Assembly (NCBI GenBank): GCA_020543525.1
Contig: JAHYIO010000028.1
Coordinates: 310,001-374,000, forward strand
Direction: 5' to 3'
DNA: 64,000 nt
DNA from: Coriolopsis trogii
Lineage: Eukaryota; Basidiomycota; Agaricomycetes; Polyporales; Polyporaceae
The translations under genes and the position numbers were made by a program. Under the pieces are notes generated by a model. The model saw nothing but the letters and a program-made list of their open reading frames with translations, did not search any database and was not told where the DNA came from. Below, piece after piece: positions 28,621-40,600 of this stretch (within the stretch, counting starts at the first letter, position 1; the number at the start of each line of letters is the position of its first letter).

Positions 28621-31096
28621 GAAGAAGAAGACAGAGAGGGCGGTGAGGACGTCGGCGGCGGACACTCTGTCTCGAGAGCACAAGCCTTGCCACTCGGGCG
28701 CTCCCCCAGACGCCCGTTCCCACTGCGGGGGAAACGCCCGGGACACGGGCCAGTACCAGGAGCCGGGTTCCGGTGCAGAGCCATACATCGGAGGCTTACG
28801 CACATCTCCTTCTCAACTTACCACAATCCCCGCCAATGAGATCTACCCCAGATTGGCATCGTGTGCGTCTCTCGTCGCCGGAGAGGAATGGCCAGAATAT
28901 GCTGTCTGTTCATTCGCAAAACACGGGGAGTTCTCAGGTTCATGGATTCGGAAACGAGGTATGCAGCACACTTGCCAGGCAATAGCCGCACTCAATTATC
29001 TATCTTATGGCCCAACTTATTTCTCATGAACTTCGGCAAGTGGCTTTGGCCTTACGCGCCGCTGATGCCAATCCTTGGGCGCCTCCGAGACCTACACCTG
29101 CCTCACTATCCCCTGCTACAAGCACTTGGACTCCGATTAGCAGGACTCATGTAGTTTGCAATGGTGAAAATGCGGTTTCTCTGCGTGCCCTACAAGAGGC
29201 GAAATGGAGAAAGTGTGGCAGGATTTTGCAGGGACGCGACCCGCCTGACGTCAGCGAGTCTCCCCTAGCCGAGACTGTGAGATATAAGCTGGGCAATAAG
29301 ATAGATAATTGAGTGCGGCTAATCTCATCCTGGTTCCGCAGAACGACTGTGTCGCTCATCAAATTTGACAGACAGTTTTGTCGGTACCTAGACTGCACCC
29401 AGAGCCAGATTTAATGTACGGAAAATATGCTACTTTGTGCACCATGTGGATCGGCTGAGGCCCGTCAGTATTGATGCCCAAGTCCGCTCGATGTCCTCGG
29501 TGTTACCTCACATCACGATCCCACCTCGCTAGTCCTGGCTCAGTATGCAACCCTGCAGCTTCGAAGCCCCCCGGAAGGATCATGATCCACCACATTTCTC
29601 GAAAGTTAGGAGCAGTCGGCGCGGTCGCCTTGAGGCACATACTACCCAAGGAGCGGAGGCACCGTTAGGTCCCCAGAACAAGACCGTTTGTCTCCTTGGT
29701 CTGTCGTGCTAACCATTCCTGGAGCCCATTTGCATCCGCGATCCTCTGCGGAGCTGACTCGAACAAGACGGAAATGGCATATCTCCACGCCTTCGCGGCT
29801 TCGCAACCACCACATGCATCAGAGATCTCACACTCCGACTTCATCATCCACGATTGGCAGGACGATACAATGCGGCAGTTCCCTGCCGGTCCCACTCCGC
29901 CCATCGCTCAATGCATCTCTCGCGCCCTCGAAAACTCCTTTTGTTCTCGATGCAGAAGAAACATAGGATCATAGCGCTGCCTCGCCCTGGGCAGCGGGTT
30001 GCGGGTCATTCGACAGTCTAGATCCTCCCTTAGGGCGCCATGCCACTCTGACACTGTCCACCCTTGAAGGTCTCATTCAGGGATCACGATCTCACGACGC
30101 AAACCTACCATATGTCGCGGCGTCATATGACATATCGGGTCCATCGTTATTCTCCGCGTCGGCAGCCGCCACGCACGTACTAAGCACGGCAGCCAATGTC
30201 GAGCGAGCAGTATACACCCGCTCTGCTCCGGCTAACGTGCGCCCCCTTTTCCTCCCCTCAAAACGCCGTCTGTCGATCATCGGACGTCCCTGGGACGGTT
30301 TACGACACGGTGGTACCATGGACGACTCGTGCTCGTGGATCGCGGGAAGCCCGTCGAGGCTCGGACTTGGGCGTCCTTGCGGACGTGCGGCATGCTCTCT
30401 GCGAGGGTAAATTCACTGCATTTATTGGACGTCGAGCAAGCACGGGGCGCGCGATACGCTCGGTAAAGGCTACTCTGCGCTTGAATTTGAGCCATGTGTA
30501 GACTATGCGGCTTCCCTATACGCAGTGCTCTGGAAGCGGGACGTGCGAGCGCTCTCAGAATTGTGGATCCATGAGAGAACGTACCGGCGTGCATTGACCC
30601 AGTGGGTCGCGCACATCTCACTTCCGGGCGTTCATCGTGGGTGCGCTTTCGTCAGTGGTAGACATCGCGGCAGGGAAGCGTGCACCAGGAGTCGTGGGCG
30701 CACTCCGATCGGGAGAATGAGCAGAAGCACGGAGCCAGAGGTCAATTCAGACGTCGGAGGCAGATACAAGTACAGGTATGGGAGGCAGGACAGGACTTTG
30801 TGAAGCGAACCGAAATAGAATGTGAGAGGAGCAGCAGCAGGGTATGCGGACGACAGGGGTGACAGGGGACACGGAGACGAAGAACGTAAACGGGACGCAG
30901 ATGCAGACGAAGAGACGAGACTGAGACTGAGATGGGGGATGCGACAGAAGAGATTACAGACCACTGCTATAAGTTACGCGAAACGTCCGAAGGTAAACAG
31001 ACTGGAGGAGAGAGGAGCGAGAGAGGAGAGAGAAAAGCAACGCCGACCCGAGGACGAGTCACCCAGACGAGAGCCGCAGTGCACGACGCCAGCCAG
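28621..31096. other. Intergenic, 2.5 kb, with doubtful coding-like fragments
   Basis: Between the RRM gene and the zinc-finger gene. On the plus strand 28836-29160 and 29696-29970 contain frames whose composition looks protein-like (for example MAQLISHELRQVALALRAAD at 29007), but I could not join them with proper splice sites into one protein, nor relate them to a family. They may be remnants of a decayed gene or chance frames. Confidence 0.3.
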
Positions 31097-33080
31097 TCAG
31101 GAATCGCAGCCGTCCATCTCAGCATCGTCATTCGCGTCGGACTCTTCTGCCTTCCTTGCTTGGGCGGCGGTGATGGAAGCGAGGTTCTTTTTGCACTGGT
31201 TGGTGGAGGTGAAATGCCGCTTCAAAGCGTCATCCCGGGAGATTGTCGTCTTGCAGGTAGGGCATACAACCGGTTTTCGTTTCAAGTGCGGCGGAGCCCT
31301 CGGACATGCAGTCTCAATGTGCCGCGCGACGTCGGAATGTCGTGCGCACGGTTTCGAGCACCAGTCGCATATGCCGCCTTTCTTCTTCTTGCCCTTGCCA
31401 CTCTTCGACTTAGTCTTCCCCGTCTTCTTGGCCGTGACGCCGATCACTGTAAGTGTAGCCTTGACCGTGGTGGACGGTCCAGGCTCCGCACTACGTGTGC
31501 GCTTCGTTGGCCGGAAGTCCTCGTCGTCCTCTTCGTCGGCATCGTCCTGCCACTCGCTGCCGTCAGAGGCGACGCCATCATCGGGCTCGACGTGGTCATG
31601 CTCGATCTCCTCGCCACGGTAAGGCGTGGCAAGAGCGCGCACACTATGCGTCACTGCCACAGCGGAGCTGGACGGAACGGCGGAAGTGGAATGGCGGGTC
31701 GACCGAAGGACACGACCGGGAAGAGGGCACAGAGCGCGTTTGGGTGCAGCCGGTGGTGCAATGGGCTTCGCCTTCTTAGGAGCGGGAGCAACTGCGCGTG
31801 CGGCGGTCTTGGGAGTTTTAGCTGCCTTAGGTGCGGGGACAAGGCGGGCGCGACTCGAAGTCCGCTTCTCGGCGACAGAGGGAGAGCGAGCTTTGGCTGC
31901 CGACCGTGGCTCAGTGCGCTGCTCAGGTTGAGGGGAGGGTGGTGGGGAAGGACGTTTCCGTTTGGGACTCTGGACGGCGACAACAGGGGTTGGTGTCGAT
32001 GGATGGGGGGCCTCGTGAGACTCCTCCACGAGCTCCTCGTAGGTTGCGGGGATAACAGGGCTGTCGGTAAATGACGTCGTATGGAAGGAGCTCGGAGAAG
32101 AAAGGAGGGCAGGCGAGATGGTAAGTGGTGTGGAGAGTACCGGAGGGGATAGGCCCATCTCGGATAGGCTGCCTGAAGACAGAGATGGAGAAGAGCAGGT
32201 CAAGGAGACGCTGCTGGGGGAGAGGCCTAGATTCGGAGTCCTAATGTTCATCTGACAGAGCTCGGGGATCATGCTCGTGGGCTGTTAGGGTACTTGTCAG
32301 CGACGGTGTCATCCACAAGCATACTGGAGGTGACACATACAGAGTCACCAAGCATGGGCGAATGGACGTCGGGAAAGCGGCCGTAAAGAGGGAGTGCACA
32401 GTACTCGTCGATAGAGGGCAACTCGGAGTCGTCTCCGCAATTGATATACTGGAGCCACTCCGAGTCAAGAGGCTGAGTACCGGAGAAGAGCGCGGAGTGC
32501 GTGATGCGCACGGGGTCACGCTTGCCAACCACGACACTTAGCCGACGGTGGGCATCCAAAAGCGACTTGACAGCGATCTCCGGCTCGGTAGAGCAAGAGA
32601 TCAGAGCTTCTTGGTCGCGCTATGGTCTATAGTGAGCAATAGTGAGACCCCAATGAGAGCGTGACACTCACCACAACGAACACATTGTCCTGTTGAGCGA
32701 GACCGACAATGTCTATGAGAGTGTCGGCAATATGAAGCCGTGTATTGCCGATGGGCAGGAGAGGTCGATCGTGTTGCTGCGGACTGTGGGGTGAACAGGC
32801 AATCAATGACTGCGACTCGGAGAGCGGCGGTACGAAGCGAGCGGACGTACACAGCGGACATAATATCGCGTACGAGCGACGTTCGCCATTTGATGAATGG
32901 GCTAGGGATGAGGGCATCGAAGCCAGATGACTTGAAGACTGTTCTGCTTCCATTGGGATAGCATTCGTAAAGACCTTGGTCTGTGCGGACGACTACACTG
33001 CAGTGATCGCCATCGCGGAGATGAACCAAGCCCTCGAAGACATGGGTGATAGTGCACGAGACGGCGGAGGAGGAGTCCAT
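31097..33080 (-). CDS. C2H2/C2HC zinc-finger protein with long conserved-looking N-terminus
   Basis: Probable nuclear regulatory protein. Four exons (33080-32851, 32783-32672, 32619-32341, 32281-31097) give 601 aa, all joins in phase. The N-terminal 220 residues are hydrophobic/charged and look folded (GDHCSVVVRTDQGLYECYPN, DNVFVVRDQEALISC) but I recognise no domain. The middle (about 225-500) is Ser/Pro-rich with basic clusters such as PKRKRPSP and KKTGKTKSKSGKGKKKK. Near the C-terminus are two zinc-finger-like motifs, CDWCSKPCARHSDVARHIETAC and CPTCKTTISRDDALKRH ending with a Cys, so the last ligand is Cys rather than His. It most likely binds DNA. The third intron has a GCTGAC branch-like site and GTATGT donor, supporting the join. 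Confidence 0.82.
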
Positions 33081-36000
33081 GAGGGAAAATGTGGGCCAGA
33101 CTGTGGCGGAACAAGTGAGGGGACCCAGGAATTCACGATGCGTTTAAATCATCTTCTGTGTAGGTGCACAGGGCGCCCAACGAGCGCTGGGGCCTTGAGG
33201 TGTGCATGCCACCAGTATCTCGCTCAGATCTCTTCAGACCCGGCAGTGCACTGTCATCGGTCCGACAAGTAGAAAGAGAAGATGCGATCGTAGATCGGTA
33301 GCGCTGAAGAGCAGCGGGGACCAAATGAGCAGTCCGAGAAAAAACAATAGCGCCGAGTGCCGCAAGCAACAAGGCATCCTGTCGGAGCGTCAACCCTACG
33401 ATTCGAGATCTGCGAGAACATAGGATAATAACAGACCTTGACTGTATAGGTAGGACACGTCCTGTCCACGTCTGACCTCCCAGCGATGCTGGAGTGCTCG
33501 TGCGTATAGAATGCCCACATCGCAGTGACTCATATCTGCTATCGTGCACGACATCGACTACACACACCGTGTGCAAGACGGAAGACCAGTCAGAAGAGCG
33601 ATTGGCGGGAGAGCGCAAATCAGAATCGTGACAAGAGAAGGAGAATCGTCCGTGAGGAGACGGCCAAGCGGGGCGAGAACACGCCCCAAAATCAAGAGGG
33701 CAGACGGGGGGAAGACCGAAGAACAAGGCCGACCTGAAGCGCGCCGTGAGACCAACGCGGGAGGATTCCAGATCAAGGGTCATCCGGGTCCGCCACTCCC
33801 ACGCATTTCTCAAGCCCGGCGCTCGACACTCGCATCCTTCGCAGCGTGATCATTACCATGCATGTTATGGACATCCGTCTCGGATACGTGCGTGAGAGAG
33901 AGCCTGGTATGCTCAACTTGGGCGGAACCAAGCGAACCGGTGCGAATGCTTCGTCGCCGCGGTATTGGGATTGTGAAGAGACGGGTCCGCATCAAGAGCG
34001 CCCGGCTCCTGGCACTCTGGGCCTCACGGCGCACTCCATTGTGCGTCAATGAGGAAAGGAGCAACGTGTCTATCGGTCGTGCGCGTGGGCGATTTTCGCG
34101 GCCCTGGAATCTGGTCGTCAACGACTACGCGGCTTTTGTTCTGAACGAGTTCTGCACTAACCCATGAGGAAACAACTGAGCTTGGTATTGGTGGCCCCGT
34201 CTTGCCGCTTTCTCCATCCCGCGTGTGCCTCGCCGCTTGGAGTACAATAGTGACCGATGAAATGAGCGGATAAGCAAGCCCTAGCACGACTTGGGGCGCG
34301 CTCGTGATTCAGCTTAGCTGGGACTTCTCACGCTACGCCCACAGAGAGCCAAACAAACAACAAAAACCTGCCTGATTTGGCAAGTTTCGGGCGGGATCCG
34401 GAAGTTGGACTCCCGTCATCGCCCGGCGGCTCCGGGTTTGCAAGTCTCGATATTCACCGCCAGCCTCGAGTCCACCTCGACGCCGCTGTCTGCTGGAGCT
34501 CCATACTTGTCTTCATCGCCCTCGGCTGCTATACGCTTGTATACACCTCTCGCTCGTTCCAGGGACTGCCGCTGCTCAGCATCACGTTCCGGGCAGTGCA
34601 GACGGCTTTCCGTCTCTAATGAACACGGACGGCGGCCTGGCGATCCCTCCGATCCCAATCCAATGGTTGCTTCGTCCAGATCACAGCGTTTTGCACCGAC
34701 CTCGGCTGTTCCGGCGGTTGGTAAAGGGCCTATCATACCTGTGCGCTGCCTTCTGTCCTGCAGCGCTCGACTCACGTCTATCACCGCGCTCTCTATGCTG
34801 GCATTCATTCTCGCGGCCCTTGACCACACAGTCGCATATTTCTCACAAGCCCACTACCGAAAACATTGAAACTCGTTCCAATTTCATTTCAAACCATCGC
34901 GATTCCATTTCGTTCTGGTCCGGCGCACGTCTCGTAACGCCGAAGTGTGTGATTGTGGGCACCTTGAAGCGTACGGGTGCGCGTTCCATCGTCAAGCGTC
35001 TCTATTGTCTGTTGCGACGCAGAAGGTGCTCCGTTTGTAATATGATTCAGCTCTAGTGCCCGAACATTTATGCCATGTTGTTGTCATGTCGTCTTGGGTG
35101 CCCCGCTGATGCTCACCTTGTGGCCATAACTCTACCCTCTTCCATCGCCGCAATGGCTACAACCGCGGTACATTCTCACAATGGTGGTCTGCCTCTAGAA
35201 CTGGAGTTGACCTCATCCGCGGAATCGGTATCGCTGAGCATGTGCCGGATAACATCAGTCGCACACGATCTCGCAGATAGCCGTATACTATGGGAAGCAG
35301 TATCGGTTCTCATGAACCTTGCTCATCGTCCGATACAGGTCGTGGGTTACAGCGAACCAGGTATGTAGCAATGTACCGTCATTTTCCCGACGTAGCTGAG
35401 AATCAAGGGAATGCTTAGGAACGTGGGGAAAGCCTAGGTAGTTTGACTGTCTGTACCTCCCACGCCTCCTGCCATTCTTGAGCAACCCTGACAGTACTGC
35501 AGTGCACCGTTCCCCACTTCTCAAGGGCCGGTCTTCTCGTACCAACTCGGCGGGCGGGCGTGTCCCAAACTGGGACAAGGTCCTCTCCCCCTCTCGAGCG
35601 GCCTCCTGTTACTCCCCCTCTGATCTTTCGCACCGAGTTCCTATAGCTTGATTTACGGAACGATAACACAGGTTCTGTCGTAAGCATACACGCTGATCAC
35701 GTTTGTACAGATGTCATGCGACTCCCGACCTTCTGCCCCGCCCGTCTGCGCTTAAGGGAAGTGACGGTCAGGAGGTCTGCGGTTAATGGGTTCCAAGACG
35801 GGTTGCGTGTCGACTCGGAGCGGGACGCCCGCCAATACCACGTCATGAACGCAAGCGCCAACTCCGCGAGCTGCCGTGCATGGCGGGCCCGACACGCGCC
35901 GCTTTCCCGATGAGAAAGCGGTCAATTTTGTTAATGAACGAGAGAATACACTCGGAAGATATGCGAGGCGGGAAGGGGCAGCAAAGCGGCAGTCTATGAT

Positions 36001-38256
36001 GGTAGAAATGCGCTTCGTTGGCGGCGCGCCGTCCTCGCCTGTGGCAAGATTCAAAGAAATGATGAACATCCGGCGCGCCCTCTCTGACGACGTGCGCCCG
36101 TTCACGCCCCCATCTTACGTCGTACGCCTCATGTCTCGGAGAGACGGCGGGCTGGTCAGTCGTATAGTGCACAAGCTACGTCGAGCTCGCTTGCTTTTAT
36201 GCTGGGGCGGGGCGGTAGCCGAATTGCCCGACGCGGCTGAGTACCCGGGCATCAGTATCATTTTCACTGATTCCTCACTTCCTGATGCTCATAACCAGAG
36301 CCTATGACGAGGGGCGGGAGTACAACTTGGGCCATCTATATCACATATGCCTCCGCATTGCCGGTCGTGATGACTGGAACGGGCTCCGGGGCTGAGTTCA
36401 CCTCTGGTATAAACCACCCTCATGGCGTAGAAATTCAGCCCTCGCCAGGTTCTCCTTGCGTGACGTAACGTTCGACAGACATTGTGTGCATTTCGCTGTA
36501 CCGCCATAAGGAATGTACCAAACCCCGAAGTTCTTGGGTTTTACCCTTCCATCCGGATACGACCACTTCACGACAAAAAAAATCCTCGACATTGGATTCC
36601 TCGACCAGTGGAGATCCGAGCCGTCCATTGTGAGTGGCTCATAGATAGCGTACATGGCTCCGCGATCGTCCTATCAACGGTTCCGACTCGACGTATCAAC
36701 TGGTGAAGGTCGCTGTACGAGAGAGTGGTCGCAATACACCCCGATTCCACATACCACAGTGTCGGCATCTGGAGAACGTTCCGAAACGCCGGAGGCAGTA
36801 ATACAAGGCCGCCTTCGGGTCAAAGGGCTGCTGCAAGAGTAACTTGAACGTTGTTCCCAGCTCTTGCAGCCTCTTGCCATTCTGGGACACCTGCCAACGG
36901 TCCAATCGTCAGTGACCGGCGCCATGTGCTCTAGGCGAGCTTCTGAACCACATAGAAGCTAGAAGCCCACTGTCGAAGACTGCGTTCTCTTGTTCCTGTG
37001 AATAGGAGAAGAGGCCGAGCGGTCCCCCGCATGTCGCCGGTGCAGCAAGCCTAGGTTATCATGCAATCTATCCATCTTCCGAACAGAGTTTGCGCCCGAG
37101 AGCTTTCTCCTGAGACCCCGTACCCTCAGAAGCTTGTTCCTCAAAGAGAGACGTCGAGTATAGCTTGCGAGGCTGACCCGAGGTTCTCCGGGTCTGAACT
37201 ATATTGTCCGGTGTCATTGCGACCCCGGTTCCTGACATACACGGATCGTGTAGGGATGGTGTTTGCCGGAATATCGAAAGGGTGAACGTGTACGTACTAC
37301 GGTGTACAGCCAAGGAGTACTGACTCCGCGGAGCAAGGATACAGTTCCAGTAGCCGATGCACCGATAATCACATCCTCATGTCCATACCTGGAGCTAGCT
37401 CCCCTAATCCTCGACACATGAGCAACGCGCGGTATCCTTCCATCGTCGGCGGAGTACACAAGGATCCGAGATGACGATCCTAGTAACCCGACCGTACAGT
37501 GGAACAATAGACTTTCGTGTACACACGCGCACACCACGCACTGACAATGGAAAAGACATGAGGCGACGCACCGTGAAACTTTCCCACCGAACCGGTGCCG
37601 GGGGTAGGCTTGGGTGCCATACAGAGCAAAAATCTCGTCCTGGGAATCATAAACCACATATCATCTACGTACAGATCGTTGCCTCGAGTAGGACTTAAGG
37701 ACCATGCGCAAAGGCCGCCGACAGGGCACGTACGTCGATAACAAGGGGTCCACTGTGCGCCCAGACACGTTGAGGGTCCTTCTCTTGCGATTGCGCCAGG
37801 TCGCAATTCATGAATCCGCCTACGTCCGGTTCAGAGGTGCGTATACACTGCACAGAGCACAGGAGCGGTCGAGGCAAAGACGACGAAGTGGGGTACCGGG
37901 TTACGTGACATGCTCACCGCCGTCCATAGCCTGCGAGGACAGGCGGTGCGGTTCTGTGGTTCCGTTATGTAATGAGATACCCTCGGCAAAGATGGATCTG
38001 CAAGCATTACGCACAGTCGGGTGAGTGGTTTGGCGGGGTGTTAGACACTCAGAGATGGGCGTGTTGGGGAGAAGGAAAAGAGAGAGCGTTGAGAGACGAG
38101 ATGGGAGAAGGGTCAAGCGGCAAGGAGGAAGCGCCAGCGACCATCGGCGCCCAAGCCGCCATTCGTCTGTTCCTCTCCACCACGCTTAACCATCTATCTT
38201 CTGAGTTGTCTATGAAATACAGGTACAAACTTGAGGGTATGTGGAATCGTCCCGGG
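33081..38256. other. Gene-poor stretch, 5.2 kb
   Basis: No complete gene could be built. Coding-like pieces are seen on the minus strand at 33130-33810 (a hydrophobic run LLLAALGAIVF; frames that need several unverified splices), on the plus strand at 35147-35365 (a segment GGLPLELEL that resembles the start of an F-box), and on the minus strand at 36398-36905 and 37214-37806. These pieces change frame without convincing splice sites, which suggests decayed genes or transposon-associated debris. No terminal repeats or long tandem arrays were recognised by eye. Confidence 0.4.
36398..36905 (-). pseudogene. Possible decayed coding sequence
   Basis: Three overlapping minus-strand frames each contain a protein-like segment in succession: one with QQPFDPKAALYYCLRRFG, one with MPTLWYVESGCIATTLSY, and one with RIFFVVKWSYPDGR and NFGVWYIPYGG. 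No consensus intron separates the first two; a frame change seems to occur within about ten bases. This pattern fits a pseudogene better than a spliced gene. The family is not recognised, and a sequencing error or mis-splicing on my part could also explain it. Confidence 0.25.
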
Positions 38257-39195
38257 CTACGTTGTGAACGTCGCCACCCAAACGTCCATTGTACGGACCT
38301 TCTCCCCGCTAGCCTTCAGCGCCTCTACTGCGGCTCGAACCGAATCTCTTGCGGCGACCACAACTGCCCTCTCTCGATCATTCACGACATACTGCTCTGT
38401 CTCCTGCCTGAATGCCTCTGAAAGGACCCAGCCAACTTCCCATGATCCGTCAAGCATCCCTTCCGGAGGACTGACGACCGTCTCCGCCTTCACGACCAAA
38501 CCTCCCTTCAAGGCCGCATCGCGGAGCCGCTCCGGAGACAGGACAGTGCGGACATTGCTATTCGAAGTCGGTTTCCTGCACTCTAGGGAAGCCTGGGCGA
38601 AGGTGGCGAGGACATGTGGCATCGCGCGGGAGTCGGAAGCGGTGAGTGCGTATTCCGATATGCATATGCGATCGACTCGGTCGCGCAACGCGTCGAGAAT
38701 GTCGGAGAAGACTTGGGGAGAGGCGAAGTACCAGCTGCATTGCGCCAGGACTGCCGTGGTGTAGTGCTCCGTGGTACTTTGCAGGAAAGCGATCGGGTCT
38801 GACTGGACGAATTCGACGCGATGGCCAACGGGGGAAGCACGGAGGTGCGCTTGAGCTTGGCCAAGCGTGTAAGGGGAGCCTAGTTGGACATGCATGAGGC
38901 GATGGGTACACAAGGCACAACGTCTCTCACTGCGGTCGAACTCACCATAGTCGAGACTCGCAGGATCGACTGCAGTCACCGATCCTTGATCCCCCACCGC
39001 CGTCGCGAGTACGACTGTGCAGTCACCCTGGCCGCATCCCAGTTCTAACACCTTCTCCCCGGGTTCAATCCCCCAGATTCGAACCAGTTGAGCCCTTTGT
39101 TCGATCTGCGACTTCACTATACTGAAGTTTTGAGGTGCATGAGGGTAGATCGCAGCTATGGCGTCGATGTTGTCGAGCGTTGGGAGGGTGGTCAT
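38257..39195 (-). CDS. SAM-dependent methyltransferase
   Basis: Class I methyltransferase; the substrate is unknown. The SAM-binding motif I is VLELGCGQGDCTVVLA, with an acidic AVDPASLDYG following strand 2. The whole region can be read as one open frame, but a strong donor (G|GTGAGT) and acceptor (CAACTAG) mark a 66-base intron (38880-38945) whose length is a multiple of three; removing it restores DYG-SPYTLGQAQAHL, the sequence expected in this fungal family. With the intron removed the product is 290 aa (exons 39195-38946 and 38879-38257). No signal or membrane segment is seen, so it is probably cytosolic. The start at 39195 gives MTTLPTLDNIDAI; a further in-frame codon upstream is less likely. 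Confidence 0.88.
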   Translation of the reverse strand: MTTLPTLDNIDAIAAIYPHAPQNFSIVKSQIEQRAQLVRIWGIEPGEKVLELGCGQGDCTVVLATAVGDQGSVTAVDPASLDYGEFDRSERRCALCTHRLMHVQLGSPYTLGQAQAHLRASPVGHRVEFVQSDPIAFLQSTTEHYTTAVLAQCSWYFASPQVFSDILDALRDRVDRICISEYALTASDSRAMPHVLATFAQASLECRKPTSNSNVRTVLSPERLRDAALKGGLVVKAETVVSPPEGMLDGSWEVGWVLSEAFRQETEQYVVNDRERAVVVAARDSVRAAVEALKASGEKVRTMDVWVATFTT

Positions 39196-39511
39196 CGCGG
39201 ACTGTCTGTGGTTGTCCCTCTTCAACGCAACTTATACTGGCGGACTCGATGACTCGATGGGCGGTCATGCATTCATGACTCGGTCTTCTCACATCGGCGC
39301 CTTCTTTCCGCCGCCCTGTGGATTCCATCATACAGTAACATTGACCCATGTTCGTAGGTACACTCGACCGCTTCCACCGCATGCATTGTGGTGAGCGACA
39401 GAACGTGCACCATTGTGAGCCGCGACCGGCGCTCCGTCCGATACGAGCGGCTCGGAAGACGAGCATATGTTCATCGTTATGCAGTGAGGTCTCGTTGAAT
39501 GGCTACACGTC
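39196..39511. other. Short intergenic gap, methyltransferase promoter side
   Basis: About 316 bases between two genes read leftwards. It contains the methyltransferase promoter and the 3' flank of the cupin gene; nothing else seen. Confidence 0.5.
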
Positions 39512-40299
39512 CTACATCGCTTTGATATACTTCAGCAGTTCCTTTACTTCCGCAGCGTCCGCGCCTCCCCACAGTTTGTACAACTCGTCCTTGGTCAAGA
39601 AGGCATGGTCTTCCCATGCGAAGCCTGGGAAGACGACCTCTGTGATCAAGCACCCACATTTCTCCTTCGCGTCTTCTGTGGACGCTGTCGCCAGGTCTTC
39701 CTCGAGAAGACGAGACATCTTCCAAACTCCTGTGGGCACGAGCAGCTGCAGCACTTCTCCCGCATGGATGTTCGGCCCGATAACCTGACAAGTCGTCAAT
39801 GCATATCTCTTTGCCATTCGTCGCGTGCTGCTTCTTTACCTTACGCTCCACCTTCGGTGGGTTGCTGGGAGTGATGAGCGTGTACTCTGCGCGTCCTTGG
39901 TGCAGGACGTGCATCGTCTACCCAGTCGATTAGGGAAGGGCAGGTTTGAAGGTCTCCTGCTGCTTACAGCGGACTTGTTCATATGGAAGACACCATTCGG
40001 CTCCTCAGGTGTAAGCAAGTAATAGATGGAAGTAGCGAGCGAACGGAGTGCGTTGTCTGCAGAATGTCAATTTCACATGTCGAGCGATGTCCAGGCGTAC
40101 ATACCAGCGAAGGGGGATGGGATTTGCTCGGTTTGGCGGTCGGTTTCGGCGAAGTAACCTAGCTGCGAGTAAGCGAGGTCTCTGAACCGACCGCGCCTCC
40201 ATGATACGGACCTCCTTCTGGGTGCCTTTGCAGCTTGAGCTCCTTGATTAATGCGGAGTTCGGGATCGTGTAAGAGGAGTATTTCCTTGAGGTCGCCAT
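39512..40299 (-). CDS. Cupin_5 (DUF985) family protein
   Basis: Cupin-fold protein of the DUF985/cupin_5 family; biochemical role not established for fungal members. Five exons (40299-40212, 40158-40105, 40056-39968, 39917-39840, 39784-39512) give 193 aa, close to the family length. The family pattern is visible in order: HPEGGYFAETDR (about 25-36), SIYYLLTPEE..GVFHMNKSA, MHVLHQGRAEYTLI (the position of the barrel's metal-site region), VIGPNIHAGEVLQLLVPTGVWK, and VVFPGFAWEDHAF near the C-terminus. The second exon begins after a CAGCTAG acceptor; using the earlier CAG would break the GGYF motif. No signal peptide. Confidence 0.9.
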
Positions 40300-40600
40300 A
40301 TTGTCAGTACCGTCTCACAATGCGGTGCACGACGTGGTCCAAGTTCAAGAGGACTCATAGCGACCCGGGTCCGACTACGATGACAAATTGATGGCGTCTC
40401 GCTATCTTGCATGACGCCTCATTGCCGTTTCGGTCAGGTTGCAATTGGCGGCGTCGCGACTAATAGACTCTAGAGCATCCGGACAGCTATATTCCTTTAG
40501 AGCCGAGTCTGTAGTAGGTAAGACGAATGTACATAAGCATGCTACAAGTCGACGTTGCGGGCGCATGCACAACGGTAAAGAATGCCATGCATGTCATAGC
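40300..40600. other. Short intergenic gap upstream of the cupin gene
   Basis: About 300 bases holding the cupin promoter and Nudix 3' flank. Nothing else seen. Confidence 0.45.

Noticed and set aside
30932..32074. Plus-strand open frame of 380 codons
   Set aside because: It is the complement of the zinc-finger gene exon, rich in Gly/Arg/Cys as expected for the shadow of a Ser/Pro-rich coding strand, and has no domain.
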